This document shows positions 36,178 to 45,735 of a stretch of DNA of 64,000 bases, in pieces. The position numbers were made by a program, and so were the translations under genes. The notes beneath the pieces are model-generated. The model searched no databases, was not told the DNA's origin, and worked only from the letters and a program-made list of their open reading frames with translations. How positions within the stretch are numbered: the stretch's first letter is position 1; every line of letters begins with the position of its first letter. Source of the DNA: CAWCPR01 sp963797475 (GTDB lineage: Bacteria; Chloroflexota; Anaerolineae; Anaerolineales; UBA4823); the NCBI GenBank assembly GCA_963797475.1, contig CAWCPR010000012.1:62001-126000 (forward strand), given 5' to 3'.

Positions 36178-38502
36178 TTAAGTAATAATGACATCTTGTT
36201 TTAGACGAGCTTGCATCAGGAAATGTCCTAAAAGTTCAGCATGGGCATCAAAAGCCGCTTTGCCCGTAAATATACGATATCTTTCTTCAAACGCTCCGTC
36301 TGGGAAATGAACTGTTAACCGACGAGACCAGACCGGCGTGCCTCGTAAGCGTGCCATTGCTGCTCCACTATCCGTGGGTAATAAGATTAAGGATGGAATG
36401 GCTACTTCTGCAAAAGAATTGACTACCTCAGATGGCAATTCGCCACTGAGGATGTTGCCGCCGGTCTGGCGCGCCTGTACGCGTAAACCGCTCAGCCCCG
36501 CGACCTGGCGGCACCAATTACGCTCGAACTCTGCCGGGTCATCCTCGCTACGAAAATCGAATTCAATGGAAAGCTTCGGTTCGCGCCATCCCAGAAGTTT
36601 GAACCAGAAATCGCCCTGAATATCCGTTTCGCTGTACAAACGTTGAAATTGAGCTTTACTCATCGGTTCAGAGAGGCGATAGTAGCTGATCAGGTGGAAT
36701 AAATCGTAGACATTGACACGTTCGCTGGAGAGTTGATGCGTTGGATCGTAAACGACAGCGCGTGGGCCCTGAAACGAATCTCGGAAATTAAAAAGCGCCT
36801 CAGTGACGGCAACCTGGCTGTTGACAAAAGCCCTTAAGGCCTGCTGTTGGGCATCATTCTCCAGGATCACAGGTAAGCTATCCAATAGATCGGCCGGTTG
36901 TTGGTGACCAACCTCAGGATAACAGGCTTCCAGGAAATCAGCCAAGTGTTGGGCCGTGTATCGATCGAATGGTGTGGTTCCGCCTTGTGTTTCTGAAAGA
37001 AAACGTTGACGCGACTGGTATTTATGGAAAAAGCCCTTTAATCCACCGAAAGTGCGGCGGCTATTGGGAGCGAATATAGATCTTACTTGTTCGAACAATG
37101 CCTCCATTTCAACGTGAAGCTCATCTGGGATCATTTTCTGGAATTCAAAGATCGGATAAAAGCATTCCACGATAGCCCAAGAGCGGATGTAGCCGGTCAG
37201 ATTGTGTTTGGGAGGCAAGGATGCGCATTGGTTGACTTGCTCTGCAAAAGAAGGTCGCTCAAGGATCTGCCCGTCCAGACCTGCCAGTGCTTCAGTTGAT
37301 TCCTGGGGAAGCAGAACTAATGCATGGCTTGGATGGTTCACTTGCTCTTTACCCAGCACTCGTCCGGCTCGACCAATCCGCTGTAACAGCTCATCTCCAA
37401 AGCGGGCATCGCACACCAGGAAGTCCACATTTTGTCGGCGTTTATTGAGCTTTTTAAAGTTATAACCAATATCTACCGTGGGTGTTGCTAGAATTAGAGG
37501 CAAGCCTGTTGCTGCAACCCGCTTATCGGCCGGTTCTGGTCCAGTAATGCGCCCCAGTTTGCTTTCTGGTAGGACAGAGCGCAGAGCGGCGTAAGATTGG
37601 TTTATCCGCCACAAACTGTTGCTGATGATAGCGCCATCCTCACCTACGTCAATCCAATCCCTTACTGTGCGCTTTGCCTCGCCCACCCAGTTTTGCAATT
37701 CATCGTTTTGAATGGTCAAATCCAGAGATGCCAGAGTAGGTGTGGTCCGCAGAGCCATGCTTTCCGGCGGCTCATTTTCTGGGGCGATCAGGCACCAGCG
37801 ATTGGGGAACAACTGGTCGAGATACGCGGGTATGTGGGGCAGCGGCGTGGCAGAGAGCAGGCAAATTTTGCGCTGGCGTACCTCGAAGTAACCAAGTTGA
37901 TCAAACAATGCCAGTGCGAAAAGGAAGTTAGCCACCTGCTTGCTATCGTAGTAGTGAAATTCGTCGATGACGATGTAGTCGAATGCATCTACAAATCGCT
38001 CGAACATATTACGCCGGTCGTGTGCCCCATATTGGAAAAACAGGGCGTAGTAAAAGATATCAGGGTTAACCACCAGGATGAGAGGTTGTCGGCGTATTTC
38101 ACTGGCATCGAATTCCAGGTAATTGCGGATCAAGCGTTGCAAGGTTTCACCCGGTCGCGCTTCACGCTCCAGGGCGCGTACTTCCGCCGCAGTGATACTC
38201 CAAACCTTGAAATCCAGGTTATATTTGCGGACGAATGCATCAATGTCCTCGGCGTGTTGTCCGAGCAGGGCGTTGGTTGGGGCTATGAAGAGGACATTTT
38301 TATTGCGTCCTTTCAATGAAAACAACCATAACAAGCTGGCAATAGTTTTACCGGTGCCTGTGTTATAGCAGTTCATTACCACATCATATCGACCCAAAGC
38401 CTCGTAAGTGCGCATCTGGTGGTAGAGGGGCGCTGTTTCGAGATCTAGTGGATTTTCTGGGGCGAGCTTTTCTGCATAAGGAAGGAGAGTGAGGGTGATC
38501 AA
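36178..38502 (-). CDS. cas3: Cas3' helicase of type I-D (no HD domain)
   Basis: 774 residues from a TTG at 38502; no in-frame ATG exists nearby and the ribosome site is weak. Superfamily 2 helicase: Walker A YNTGTGKT (46-53), DEFH box (180-183), SAT (217-219) and motif VI LLQRIGRAGRVLG. There is no HD nuclease domain, which in type I-D sits on Cas10d instead. It is recruited by the I-D Cascade to unwind and help degrade the target. GC is near 50%, unlike cas6 just downstream. Confidence 0.92.
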   Translation of the reverse strand: MITLTLLPYAEKLAPENPLDLETAPLYHQMRTYEALGRYDVVMNCYNTGTGKTIASLLWLFSLKGRNKNVLFIAPTNALLGQHAEDIDAFVRKYNLDFKVWSITAAEVRALEREARPGETLQRLIRNYLEFDASEIRRQPLILVVNPDIFYYALFFQYGAHDRRNMFERFVDAFDYIVIDEFHYYDSKQVANFLFALALFDQLGYFEVRQRKICLLSATPLPHIPAYLDQLFPNRWCLIAPENEPPESMALRTTPTLASLDLTIQNDELQNWVGEAKRTVRDWIDVGEDGAIISNSLWRINQSYAALRSVLPESKLGRITGPEPADKRVAATGLPLILATPTVDIGYNFKKLNKRRQNVDFLVCDARFGDELLQRIGRAGRVLGKEQVNHPSHALVLLPQESTEALAGLDGQILERPSFAEQVNQCASLPPKHNLTGYIRSWAIVECFYPIFEFQKMIPDELHVEMEALFEQVRSIFAPNSRRTFGGLKGFFHKYQSRQRFLSETQGGTTPFDRYTAQHLADFLEACYPEVGHQQPADLLDSLPVILENDAQQQALRAFVNSQVAVTEALFNFRDSFQGPRAVVYDPTHQLSSERVNVYDLFHLISYYRLSEPMSKAQFQRLYSETDIQGDFWFKLLGWREPKLSIEFDFRSEDDPAEFERNWCRQVAGLSGLRVQARQTGGNILSGELPSEVVNSFAEVAIPSLILLPTDSGAAMARLRGTPVWSRRLTVHFPDGAFEERYRIFTGKAAFDAHAELLGHFLMQARLKQDVIIT

Positions 38503-38528
38503 GATGCTTTCTTCGCTTCGTCGCCTGC

Positions 38529-39281
38529 TTAGTTTTCTACCCCGAAGCGCATCCCTATGGGCAGGGATACACCCTCCGGCAGTTTGTAGAATTGCCCGTT
38601 CAGGCGTGCATTTCTCACCAACGGTGTAGGCGGCACGCTGATCAGGTCAAAGGTTGTCAGGGCATATTCGGGAGGCAAATGGGCCGGGTTGAGCAACCTT
38701 CCTACCTGGATATCTTGTCCTTCAATGGTTTCAAATGGTGGTTCTGTAACAGACACCCTGGCTTTACTCATGAACTTTCCCAGGCGGATGTAAGCCGGAA
38801 TGGTTTGTGGCTGGCGGGATAGCACGTATGCTATAGCCCGGTTGCCAATCGCCAGATAGCGTATAGTGCCATGCTGGGGGCGGTTTTCTAACCCTACTTT
38901 GTTGCGACTGCCATCTGGCCAATATACCCACCATGCAGATCCATCTTTCACTGCCCAGGCCCCGTCCGGGCGAGTAACGATCACATTATTGGCAAAGGCG
39001 GACCAGTAGGCATCCGCTTGAGCATTGAACTGTCCCAGGGTAAAGCGTGGTTCACCAATAAGGGTCGCGGGAGTGATGTAAATCCCGGCTTCGTTAAGTG
39101 CCTGAAGGTGTTCGGTATAGTGTATCGTGCCGTCATTGAAATAGGAGGTCTGCGCGAAGCCAAAAGCGTAAGCCAAAGCGTAATTGCCGATGAGCGCCTC
39201 AGTGAAGTAGGTATTGCTGACTTCGCGGCTGCTGAAGAATGTTGGTTCCAATAAGGTGAGCTCGCAGCGATAGATGTGCAT
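38529..39281 (-). CDS. csc1: Csc1 (Cas5-type subunit of I-D Cascade)
   Basis: 250 residues, ATG 39281 with AGGAGG six bases upstream. Cas5-group RAMP: the opening MHIYRCELTLLEPTFFSSREVSNTYFTEALIGNYALAYA is the family's N-terminal strand-helix. It binds the 5' handle of the crRNA and the PAM end together with Cas10d. It lies in the usual I-D order between csc2 and cas3', 9 bp after csc2. Confidence 0.92.
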   Translation of the reverse strand: MHIYRCELTLLEPTFFSSREVSNTYFTEALIGNYALAYAFGFAQTSYFNDGTIHYTEHLQALNEAGIYITPATLIGEPRFTLGQFNAQADAYWSAFANNVIVTRPDGAWAVKDGSAWWVYWPDGSRNKVGLENRPQHGTIRYLAIGNRAIAYVLSRQPQTIPAYIRLGKFMSKARVSVTEPPFETIEGQDIQVGRLLNPAHLPPEYALTTFDLISVPPTPLVRNARLNGQFYKLPEGVSLPIGMRFGVEN

Positions 39282-39289
39282 AGCGCCTC

Positions 39290-40267
39290 CTATCTTTGTA
39301 GCCCGTACATGCCCGTTGCTTTCTCCAACATGACCTTAATACCCTCCTCTCTGCCGTATAATGCTGTAACCTCATCTACCAGAGTGGTCACCTCTGCTGG
39401 CGGTAAAATCGTCAGGCGTCCCACCACGCGCCGGGCAAGTTCTCCAGCCGCGTCCTGTAGAGTTGCTGCAACAGTCTCTGCCCTCAGGGGGAAATCTGGC
39501 TCGGGATGGCCATTACACAATTTATCGTAAGTGTGTTGAGTTAATTCCAGGTTACTGAACACTTCGCAATCGCTCAGGATCACTCCGACCAGACGGTTGC
39601 GAAGCTTTCCGATGCGCGACGAAATCGCACCATAACGAGAGGATCGTAATACGTTTCCCAATACGTAGTGGAATTCATCGACGGTTAGGTCCTTGAGAGT
39701 TTCAATGTCCAGGAAAATAGTTTCCGGCTTAACATATTCGTCTGTACCTATGCTGGTAGAAGGTTTACCGGTTTCTGGATCACGCATGGTGCTGTTATCA
39801 AACAGGGCGTTGAACTGCTTTGTACCTGTGACGATATGGGCGGAATGAAGGCTGAAGGCATCATCGGTGATAACGCGCGACTTTTGCGCCCCACCACCCC
39901 CTGCGGCATAGCCGTAGATCATGCAATCCATACAATGTTCGCAGGGATTGTTGCGGTTGAGCGAGCAAACGCCGCTCTTCTCGTCTTTGGCAAATAACAG
40001 GTCATAACCCCGCAGAAGTTCGCGGCCGGAGCGCCTTTCGACAGCGGTTTGCTTGCGCTTGCTGATCACTACCCGCTGGATAACCTCGGAGTTTGTAGCC
40101 AATCCTCCATAGACAAATTCCTTGCTGAGCGGCTCACCGCTGCCCTCGGTGCGGAAAATTGCTTCAAACTCGACCTGGCGAATAAGAAGCAGAGAGATAT
40201 AGCGACCTTGTGGATAGTTGCTATAAGCAGGCAAAAAATGATCGGTATATTTTTGGGTGATGGACAT
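39290..40267 (-). CDS. csc2: Csc2 (Cas7-type backbone subunit of I-D Cascade)
   Basis: 325 residues, ATG 40267 with AAAGGAG at good spacing. Cas7-group RAMP with ISLLLIRQVEFEAIFRTEG near the start and a zinc-binding insertion CSLNRNNPCEHCMDCMIYG (about 101-119), characteristic of Csc2. Multiple copies coat the crRNA spacer. Length is typical (about 330). Confidence 0.93.
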   Translation of the reverse strand: MSITQKYTDHFLPAYSNYPQGRYISLLLIRQVEFEAIFRTEGSGEPLSKEFVYGGLATNSEVIQRVVISKRKQTAVERRSGRELLRGYDLLFAKDEKSGVCSLNRNNPCEHCMDCMIYGYAAGGGGAQKSRVITDDAFSLHSAHIVTGTKQFNALFDNSTMRDPETGKPSTSIGTDEYVKPETIFLDIETLKDLTVDEFHYVLGNVLRSSRYGAISSRIGKLRNRLVGVILSDCEVFSNLELTQHTYDKLCNGHPEPDFPLRAETVAATLQDAAGELARRVVGRLTILPPAEVTTLVDEVTALYGREEGIKVMLEKATGMYGLQR

Positions 40268-40306
40268 GTCAAGCTCCTTTTGAAAAAGATTATAAGATGA
40301 ACAGTT

Positions 40307-43186
40307 CTATACCTTATCGTCAATGGCCTCGGTAGCTTCTTCGCCCTCGGCCTTACGAGAAATTTGCTGGCGCACGTAGAACAAATAAGCCGAACGCAAT
40401 AATTTTTCATCTGACAACATTTTGCGCACATTATCGCCATAGACCTCCTGCAGGATGTTCTCAAACCAGCCCTCCACGAAAGCCGTGCTAGCATCCATCT
40501 TTTTCCGTCCCGGTTTATATTTCTCCTCGGCAATCCTGGACAAGTGATCGAAGATATCTTGGGCCGCCGCCGCCTTTAAAGTCTTCTTGTCGGCGGATCC
40601 TCCCACCTGCGCCAATTTTTGCATGACTTCGTTCACTGGATATAACAGGCTGCTTCGTTCCAATGTCTTGCCTCGCAAACCATTTTGCCAGGCCAGCTCA
40701 GCTAATTGCTGTAGCTCTTCACTCAGAATGTTCATAAACTTACCTCCTATATTTTGTGCTAAAAATTGGACGGGCCTGAAAGCTTGTTGGGTTAACCAAG
40801 TGGCCAACCCGCCGGTTTCGTTGCGTGTTTTTGCTTCGATGAGACGGTCTGTTTCATAGAAAATAGCCAGGGGATGGGTTCCTAACGACCGGACGAGTTT
40901 CGGCATGGGATCGTCCTGTCCAGTCGAAGTTACCTGCCGTAGCTTAAACAGGTGGCCCACGCGCTCCCATAACAGGGGCAGGGTTGCTTCTTCATTTCCT
41001 CTGTGGCTCCAAAACTGCAAATAGTCGTTTTGGGGTAGCAACCCTTGTACAGCCAGTGGGATATTATCCACGTATAAGTCACCAAAATTTTCCTTGCTCA
41101 AGGGTGAGATAGGGTTGTTCGACATCAGAACTTTGACACCCAAGTGGCGTTGAATGACCAGGGCATTCCAGAACGCAAATAAAAATCTTTCGGTGTCGTT
41201 GCTCCCGGCCGGGTTAATAGGAAAAACCAGGAGATTGCCTGTCGTGGCGGAGTAGCGTGGCAGGTATATACCAAAGGGTTGCGGCTTGTTTTGTTTGGTG
41301 ATATATCGAAAGTCGGGGGTGACGGTGTGCTTATCGATGTATTCTTGTATTGCGGCTGGTACGTCCATGTTGAGCGCGTCAACCGCTGCGCCTTGAAGAG
41401 TAATCTCGCGAATGGTGGTAAGCAATGCTTCGATGAATGGTTTGGTAAGAAATGAGTAGGGAAACAGATGCAAATAAAGGGTTTTCTCTTTGTAAATCTC
41501 GGGATAATTAAGTTTCTCCAGTAAAAACTGCAACTGGCATATGGCGCAGATATATTTCTTCGGTTCGCCGGGACCACCGCGCAAGCGGTTAGAGAAAACT
41601 TGTACTGTGATATCAGAGCGTACGTCGCCAGTCATCCATTTGTCCGTAGGAAAGGGGCCACTGCAATGAACGCATTGTTTGTGTTGACTCGTGATGTAAT
41701 GAGCCAGGTGATCGCCAAAGGAGACCTGCGGTTGTCCGCTCAGGCTGAATACCAGATAGTGCAAAAGGTAATCCGTGAGCAGGTTGATTTTTGGATCGGT
41801 ATTAGTTTCTCCTTCACCCAGAACCGTTTGCCCGTCGGTTTCGATGAGGCGGTATAAGCTTGCTTCGTCCAGGGTCAGGTCATTTGCCAGTACGTATGCC
41901 CGGTCGAACCTGGCGTCAAAATAAGCGTAAAAGGGCCAATGCTCTTCAGGCAATTTGAGCAACTCATAAATGTGAATCCAGGGATCTGGGAACTGTTGGC
42001 TGAAATGGTTGAGGAGGAAAATATAATAACTGCGTACCAGCTCGGCCATGCGCAATTGGTTGATGTCCGTTACCACTAATCGAGAAGATCTGTTTGCCAG
42101 CTTCATTTCAACCCGCTCGGCGGCTTCTGGGTTTGACCGGCGGTTTTTGTCGAGCTCGCGTGCTGTTCGCTCACGGGTCTTCTCGTCCAGTATTGTAGGA
42201 TCCAGATTCTTGCGTTGTACGATGTTATAGATTTCATTCCAGATGCCTCCCTCGCCGGCAAATGGTACGCCCAGCTCCAGGCACTTGGCGTCAACTTTGA
42301 TCCCTCCGGGTTTTGGGACGATGAAATCGGCAAATTTGTCACGCGTAATTTGGTTGATTGAAGCGGTGGCACGCCGGGCAATTTTGAATATTATCGCTTC
42401 GCCCAGATCAAGGGTCTGCCCGCGCTGTTGTAAATAAACGATGCCATCCGGGTAATATAGCAAGGGGATCAATTTGTGCTGGTTTTCCATCTCTTCAGCA
42501 ATTGCATTGTGGAGCACATTACTTAACAAACCACGTTGATCAGTCAGTCGGTGTGTGATAAATTCATACTGGCGATCCTGTCCGCTATCTGCTAAAAAGG
42601 CATTCAGGTATCCAACAAAGGCGCTTTTATGATCTTTCTCCTCAAGGGTATGGGATAGGTCGATGATATCGGCGGCGCGCATAAGGTGGAGTAAAGAATT
42701 GACGCGTTTCAAATCCAATCCATATTGATTAGCGTGCTTGACGAAAAGACGATCACCGCCAGAATGGGCATGTCCCGAATGTCCCAAAATTAAACTTTTC
42801 ATGTCTTCAAGATATTCTTGCCAAGTTGGGAAAAAGCGATCTAAGCCCAGGCGTTCAATCTCTGCGGCGATATTTTCTTTTGACGCCAGTTTTGTAAATG
42901 CTCCTTTTTCTTCTGTAATTTTGTTGAGATCGTGTACAGTAAACGCAGTGAATAGTATTCGCGTTTCCACATCACTCAGTTCCAGATGAGAGCGCAAGGT
43001 TTCTAACACCAGTATGCCATTGAGCACGTGTGTGTATAAACTCTCCCCCTTTTTATTACCCCATTGCATAAAGCGACGATACTGTAGGAGTGCTTGGTTT
43101 GCTACCTGATCGAGATAATCTTTGAGGAGCGATGGTTCTTGTTTACCGAGTAATAATGCAATTCGATACGGATCATGCTTGTTCAA
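40307..43186 (-). CDS. cas10d: Cas10d/Csc3, large subunit with HD nuclease
   Basis: 959 residues from a TTG at 43186, justified by AGGAGGAGGTGA just upstream. The N-terminal HD nuclease holds His53 (YTHVLNG), His85-Asp86 (FTVHDLNK) and a His cluster 136/139/141 (GHSGHAH). A central zinc-binding segment (CVHCSGPF ... CAICQLQF) is followed by a degenerate palm-like region without a GGDD cyclase motif, as expected for Cas10d rather than type III Cas10. It is the signature gene of type I-D and cuts target DNA. It is first in the cas operon. Confidence 0.94.
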   Translation of the reverse strand: MNKHDPYRIALLLGKQEPSLLKDYLDQVANQALLQYRRFMQWGNKKGESLYTHVLNGILVLETLRSHLELSDVETRILFTAFTVHDLNKITEEKGAFTKLASKENIAAEIERLGLDRFFPTWQEYLEDMKSLILGHSGHAHSGGDRLFVKHANQYGLDLKRVNSLLHLMRAADIIDLSHTLEEKDHKSAFVGYLNAFLADSGQDRQYEFITHRLTDQRGLLSNVLHNAIAEEMENQHKLIPLLYYPDGIVYLQQRGQTLDLGEAIIFKIARRATASINQITRDKFADFIVPKPGGIKVDAKCLELGVPFAGEGGIWNEIYNIVQRKNLDPTILDEKTRERTARELDKNRRSNPEAAERVEMKLANRSSRLVVTDINQLRMAELVRSYYIFLLNHFSQQFPDPWIHIYELLKLPEEHWPFYAYFDARFDRAYVLANDLTLDEASLYRLIETDGQTVLGEGETNTDPKINLLTDYLLHYLVFSLSGQPQVSFGDHLAHYITSQHKQCVHCSGPFPTDKWMTGDVRSDITVQVFSNRLRGGPGEPKKYICAICQLQFLLEKLNYPEIYKEKTLYLHLFPYSFLTKPFIEALLTTIREITLQGAAVDALNMDVPAAIQEYIDKHTVTPDFRYITKQNKPQPFGIYLPRYSATTGNLLVFPINPAGSNDTERFLFAFWNALVIQRHLGVKVLMSNNPISPLSKENFGDLYVDNIPLAVQGLLPQNDYLQFWSHRGNEEATLPLLWERVGHLFKLRQVTSTGQDDPMPKLVRSLGTHPLAIFYETDRLIEAKTRNETGGLATWLTQQAFRPVQFLAQNIGGKFMNILSEELQQLAELAWQNGLRGKTLERSSLLYPVNEVMQKLAQVGGSADKKTLKAAAAQDIFDHLSRIAEEKYKPGRKKMDASTAFVEGWFENILQEVYGDNVRKMLSDEKLLRSAYLFYVRQQISRKAEGEEATEAIDDKV

Positions 43187-43683
43187 AATTCACCTCCTCC
43201 TTTTATTTCAAGGTTTTGGTTCCCTGGCTTTGCCTGAAAATGCCTGTGTTCAGTAACTTTATAAAGGATTTCGTTTGCTTACAAAAGCTTAGGCTTGGCT
43301 TCTCGTAAATCCCGCGCTCCGCCCTACGAGCGCCCGGCGCATTCTCCCTCACACGCCGGGCAGGGCGGTGCACGTTGCTCATCTCTATCGTACACCATCC
43401 CCTGGCCCGCATACACGCCCCACCCCCGGCGAGCGCCTCGCCAGGCTCTTCCAGGTGAAAAACGAGTAAAACAAAAGTAACTTCAAAAATTGTTAATAAC
43501 TGCGGTATAACCATCTTAGAAATAAACCGGTCTTCCGGTTTCTTCCCACCCAGCAAAAAGTCGCCGGAACTGGTGGCCTGTCTGACGGAACTCCGCCCGC
43601 TCGCGGGGGTCGTTCCGCATTATTCAGACTAGCTGGGTGGGTTTCGTTATTATGGATATAGCGCCGGGCATATCGTTTTAGCG
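43187..43683. other. Intergenic region upstream of the cas operon
   Basis: No gene. It must contain the cas operon promoter. A C-rich plus-strand stretch lies at about 43315-43445, and a nested hairpin lies at 43580-43629, downstream of the WYL gene. Confidence 0.5.
43580..43629 (-). terminator. Nested stem-loop downstream of the WYL gene
   Basis: GTCTGA / TCAGAC outer pairing, CGGAAC / GTTCCG next, and CCCGC / GCGGG inside, with a 6-nt bulge on one side. There is no T-run, so it may be an RNA element or protein site rather than a plain terminator. Confidence 0.4.
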
Positions 43684-44723
43684 TCAATCATTTGCCCGGT
43701 TGTCGATTAGATAGTTTTCCCCCATCGCCCGTACCCTTTGCTCCATCAACCGGCGCAATTCCTCCCCGCCCAAGACGATGCAGTTTTCTCCATAGCCCAG
43801 CAGGATGCGCGCCGCCTCCCACTCGTCGCCGGTGTAGCCAGTGACCTCCGCGCTGCCATCCTCGAAGCGGGTGACCTGCATCTCGTCGAAGTGGCTGCTG
43901 ATCGTCCCGCGCCCCAACGCCGGCAACAGGCGATAATGCACCCGGTACCTGGGCGGGCGCGGCAGGTTGGGCGGCAGCTTGCTGGGCAGCACCTGCAGGC
44001 GCTCGTCATCCTGGATGTAGTGCAGGCGGAAGCGTTTGTACCCAGAATCGCGCCATTCAGCGCCATAAGGGTTGCGCATGAAATAATCGTATGCGTAAAG
44101 ATACCAGTGACCGCGCCTGAACTGGATCTGGTAAGGGGCCACCTCGTGGTAGCGGGGCAGGCGATCTTCCTGCTGAGGGGAGCTGTAGTTGAACCCCAGC
44201 TTGCGGCCCTGGCGTGCGGCCCGCTGCACGCGCTCCCAAACCCGCTCGCCGATGGGCCCGACGTCCACACCCTGGAATACGTCCACCTCGATGGGCAGAG
44301 GGCCGCCTTCCAGGCTGCGCCTTGCATCAGGGGAAAGGCGCTCGATCAACTCGGCCAATAAAACCGTGACCTCCACCCGCTCCCCGATGTCGCCGACGAA
44401 AGTCTGCGAGAGCAGGCGGATGGCCTGCAGGCTGGGCTCCGACAGCTCGAAGCGCGCGAACGGGCCCGGGTCAGTCAGGATATAAGTCTGTTCTTTGGGG
44501 TCGTAAAAGAAGTCGGCCTGAAGCTGGCCGCGCAGGTTCTCGCGGTCGCGCTTGAAAGCGGCCTGCCTGGCGCGTTCCCCTGGGGATAGGCCTCCGGCCC
44601 GCAGGCGTCGAGAACCGCCGCAATCAATTCTGACCCGCCGACCGGCCCGCGCTGCAAGCGCCGGAGAATTGCCAAGCTCCGCCGTAACGACAACCACTCG
44701 CTGCCACGTTTTGGTTGCGCCAT
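43684..44723 (-). CDS. WYL-domain transcription regulator (one frameshift)
   Basis: The N-terminus is in one frame from ATG 44723 (MAQPKRGSEWLSLRRSLAILRRLQRGPVGGSELIAAVL, a winged-helix start). From about 44580 the protein continues one frame over as GERARQAAFKRDRENLRGQL to the stop at 43684. The shift sits at a run of four C; one added base restores the frame. The WYL core is visible as LGFNYSS ... YEVAPYQIQFRRGHWYLYAYD ... KRFRLHYI. WYL regulators commonly control CRISPR loci; in Synechocystis, sll7009 of this type represses the I-D array. Its position and strand suggest a local regulator. Confidence 0.8.
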
Positions 44724-44964
44724 AAACACCTCGCACGTTGGTAGGATAAAAATTAACAAAAGGCCGTTCGCATGCTGCGCGACCGGCCCCATAAGGTGTC
44801 TTGAGGTTGCCGCGCGCCCTCTCGCGCAGGCAGGAGCTGCCAGTTGTCTATTTCAATCCGGCGATAAAAAGTGTGATTTCAGTATAGATGACAAACAGGC
44901 GGGAGTCAAGTCAGTTTGCCCTTTTCCACTTCATGGCATCCGCCCCAGGTGGAGCGCCTTAATG

Positions 44965-45735
44965 CTAGCGCAGCCTCTCCCACAAAATCAACCCTACGCC
45001 CCAAGCCAGGAAGATGATCACCAGGCCGATACCTGTGATCGTCCAATGGAAATCCTTGACGTAGGTCCGCTTCGGGAAGGCCCCGAAACCGCGTGATTCA
45101 ACTGCCACGGCCGTGTTTTCTGCCTTGCGCAGGCCGTTGACGATCACGGTGAAGAGATAGCGCTGCCACAAGCGGAAGCGGTGCGAAAAGGCAGATTTGG
45201 AGGCCCGGCCTCGGATCGCATGAGCGGCGCGCACGGAATCCACCTCCTGCTGCACCATCGGGAGGAAGCGCAGCGCCATGAAGATGGCGAAGGCAAAGCG
45301 GTAGGGCAGGCCGATGTGGGTCAGGCCGACCATCAGGTCACGGATGTCGGTGGTCCAGATGAGCATAAAGGAGGCCAGCACCATGATCGCCAGTCGGAAG
45401 AAGAACCCGGCTCCATCCTCCAGGCCGGCCCGGCTGGCGGTCAGCGGCCCGATCCGGAAAAGCGGCTCGCCGGGGGTGATGGCGAGATGAAATAACCCGA
45501 GCAGGAGCGCCACGCCGAAGATCAGCGGCGAGGCGCGCAAGACCACCTTGAACGGGACCCGCGCCACGAACAAAGCCACAAAGAGCAGGCTGGCGAGCAT
45601 CAGCCCGCGCGTTGCGGAACTGTGCAGTTGAAAAGTCACCAGCACGACCAGCAGCACCCAGGTCAGCTTGCTGATCGCGTCGGCGCGATGGATGGTGGAG
45701 GGCCGATCAACGTATTGCAGCATGGATGTGTTCAT
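44965..45735 (-). CDS. ykoC: ECF transporter transmembrane subunit EcfT (YkoC-like)
   Basis: 256 residues, ATG 45735, overlapping the ATPase stop by 4 bp. About five membrane helices (from WVLLVVLVTFQLHS to VIIFLAWGVGLILW) and the EcfT coupling motifs AHAIRGRA (about 165-172) and AVAVESRGFGAFPKR, the two Ala-Arg-Gly boxes that contact the ATPases. It couples ATP hydrolysis to toppling of the substrate-binding S component. It is last gene of the transporter operon. Confidence 0.9.
   Translation of the reverse strand: MNTSMLQYVDRPSTIHRADAISKLTWVLLVVLVTFQLHSSATRGLMLASLLFVALFVARVPFKVVLRASPLIFGVALLLGLFHLAITPGEPLFRIGPLTASRAGLEDGAGFFFRLAIMVLASFMLIWTTDIRDLMVGLTHIGLPYRFAFAIFMALRFLPMVQQEVDSVRAAHAIRGRASKSAFSHRFRLWQRYLFTVIVNGLRKAENTAVAVESRGFGAFPKRTYVKDFHWTITGIGLVIIFLAWGVGLILWERLR

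Noticed and set aside
40307..43186. Possible type III CRISPR system because of a Cas10-like large subunit
   Set aside because: There is no GGDD cyclase motif and no Csm/Cmr genes; the HD domain, Csc1, Csc2 and HD-less Cas3' make it type I-D.
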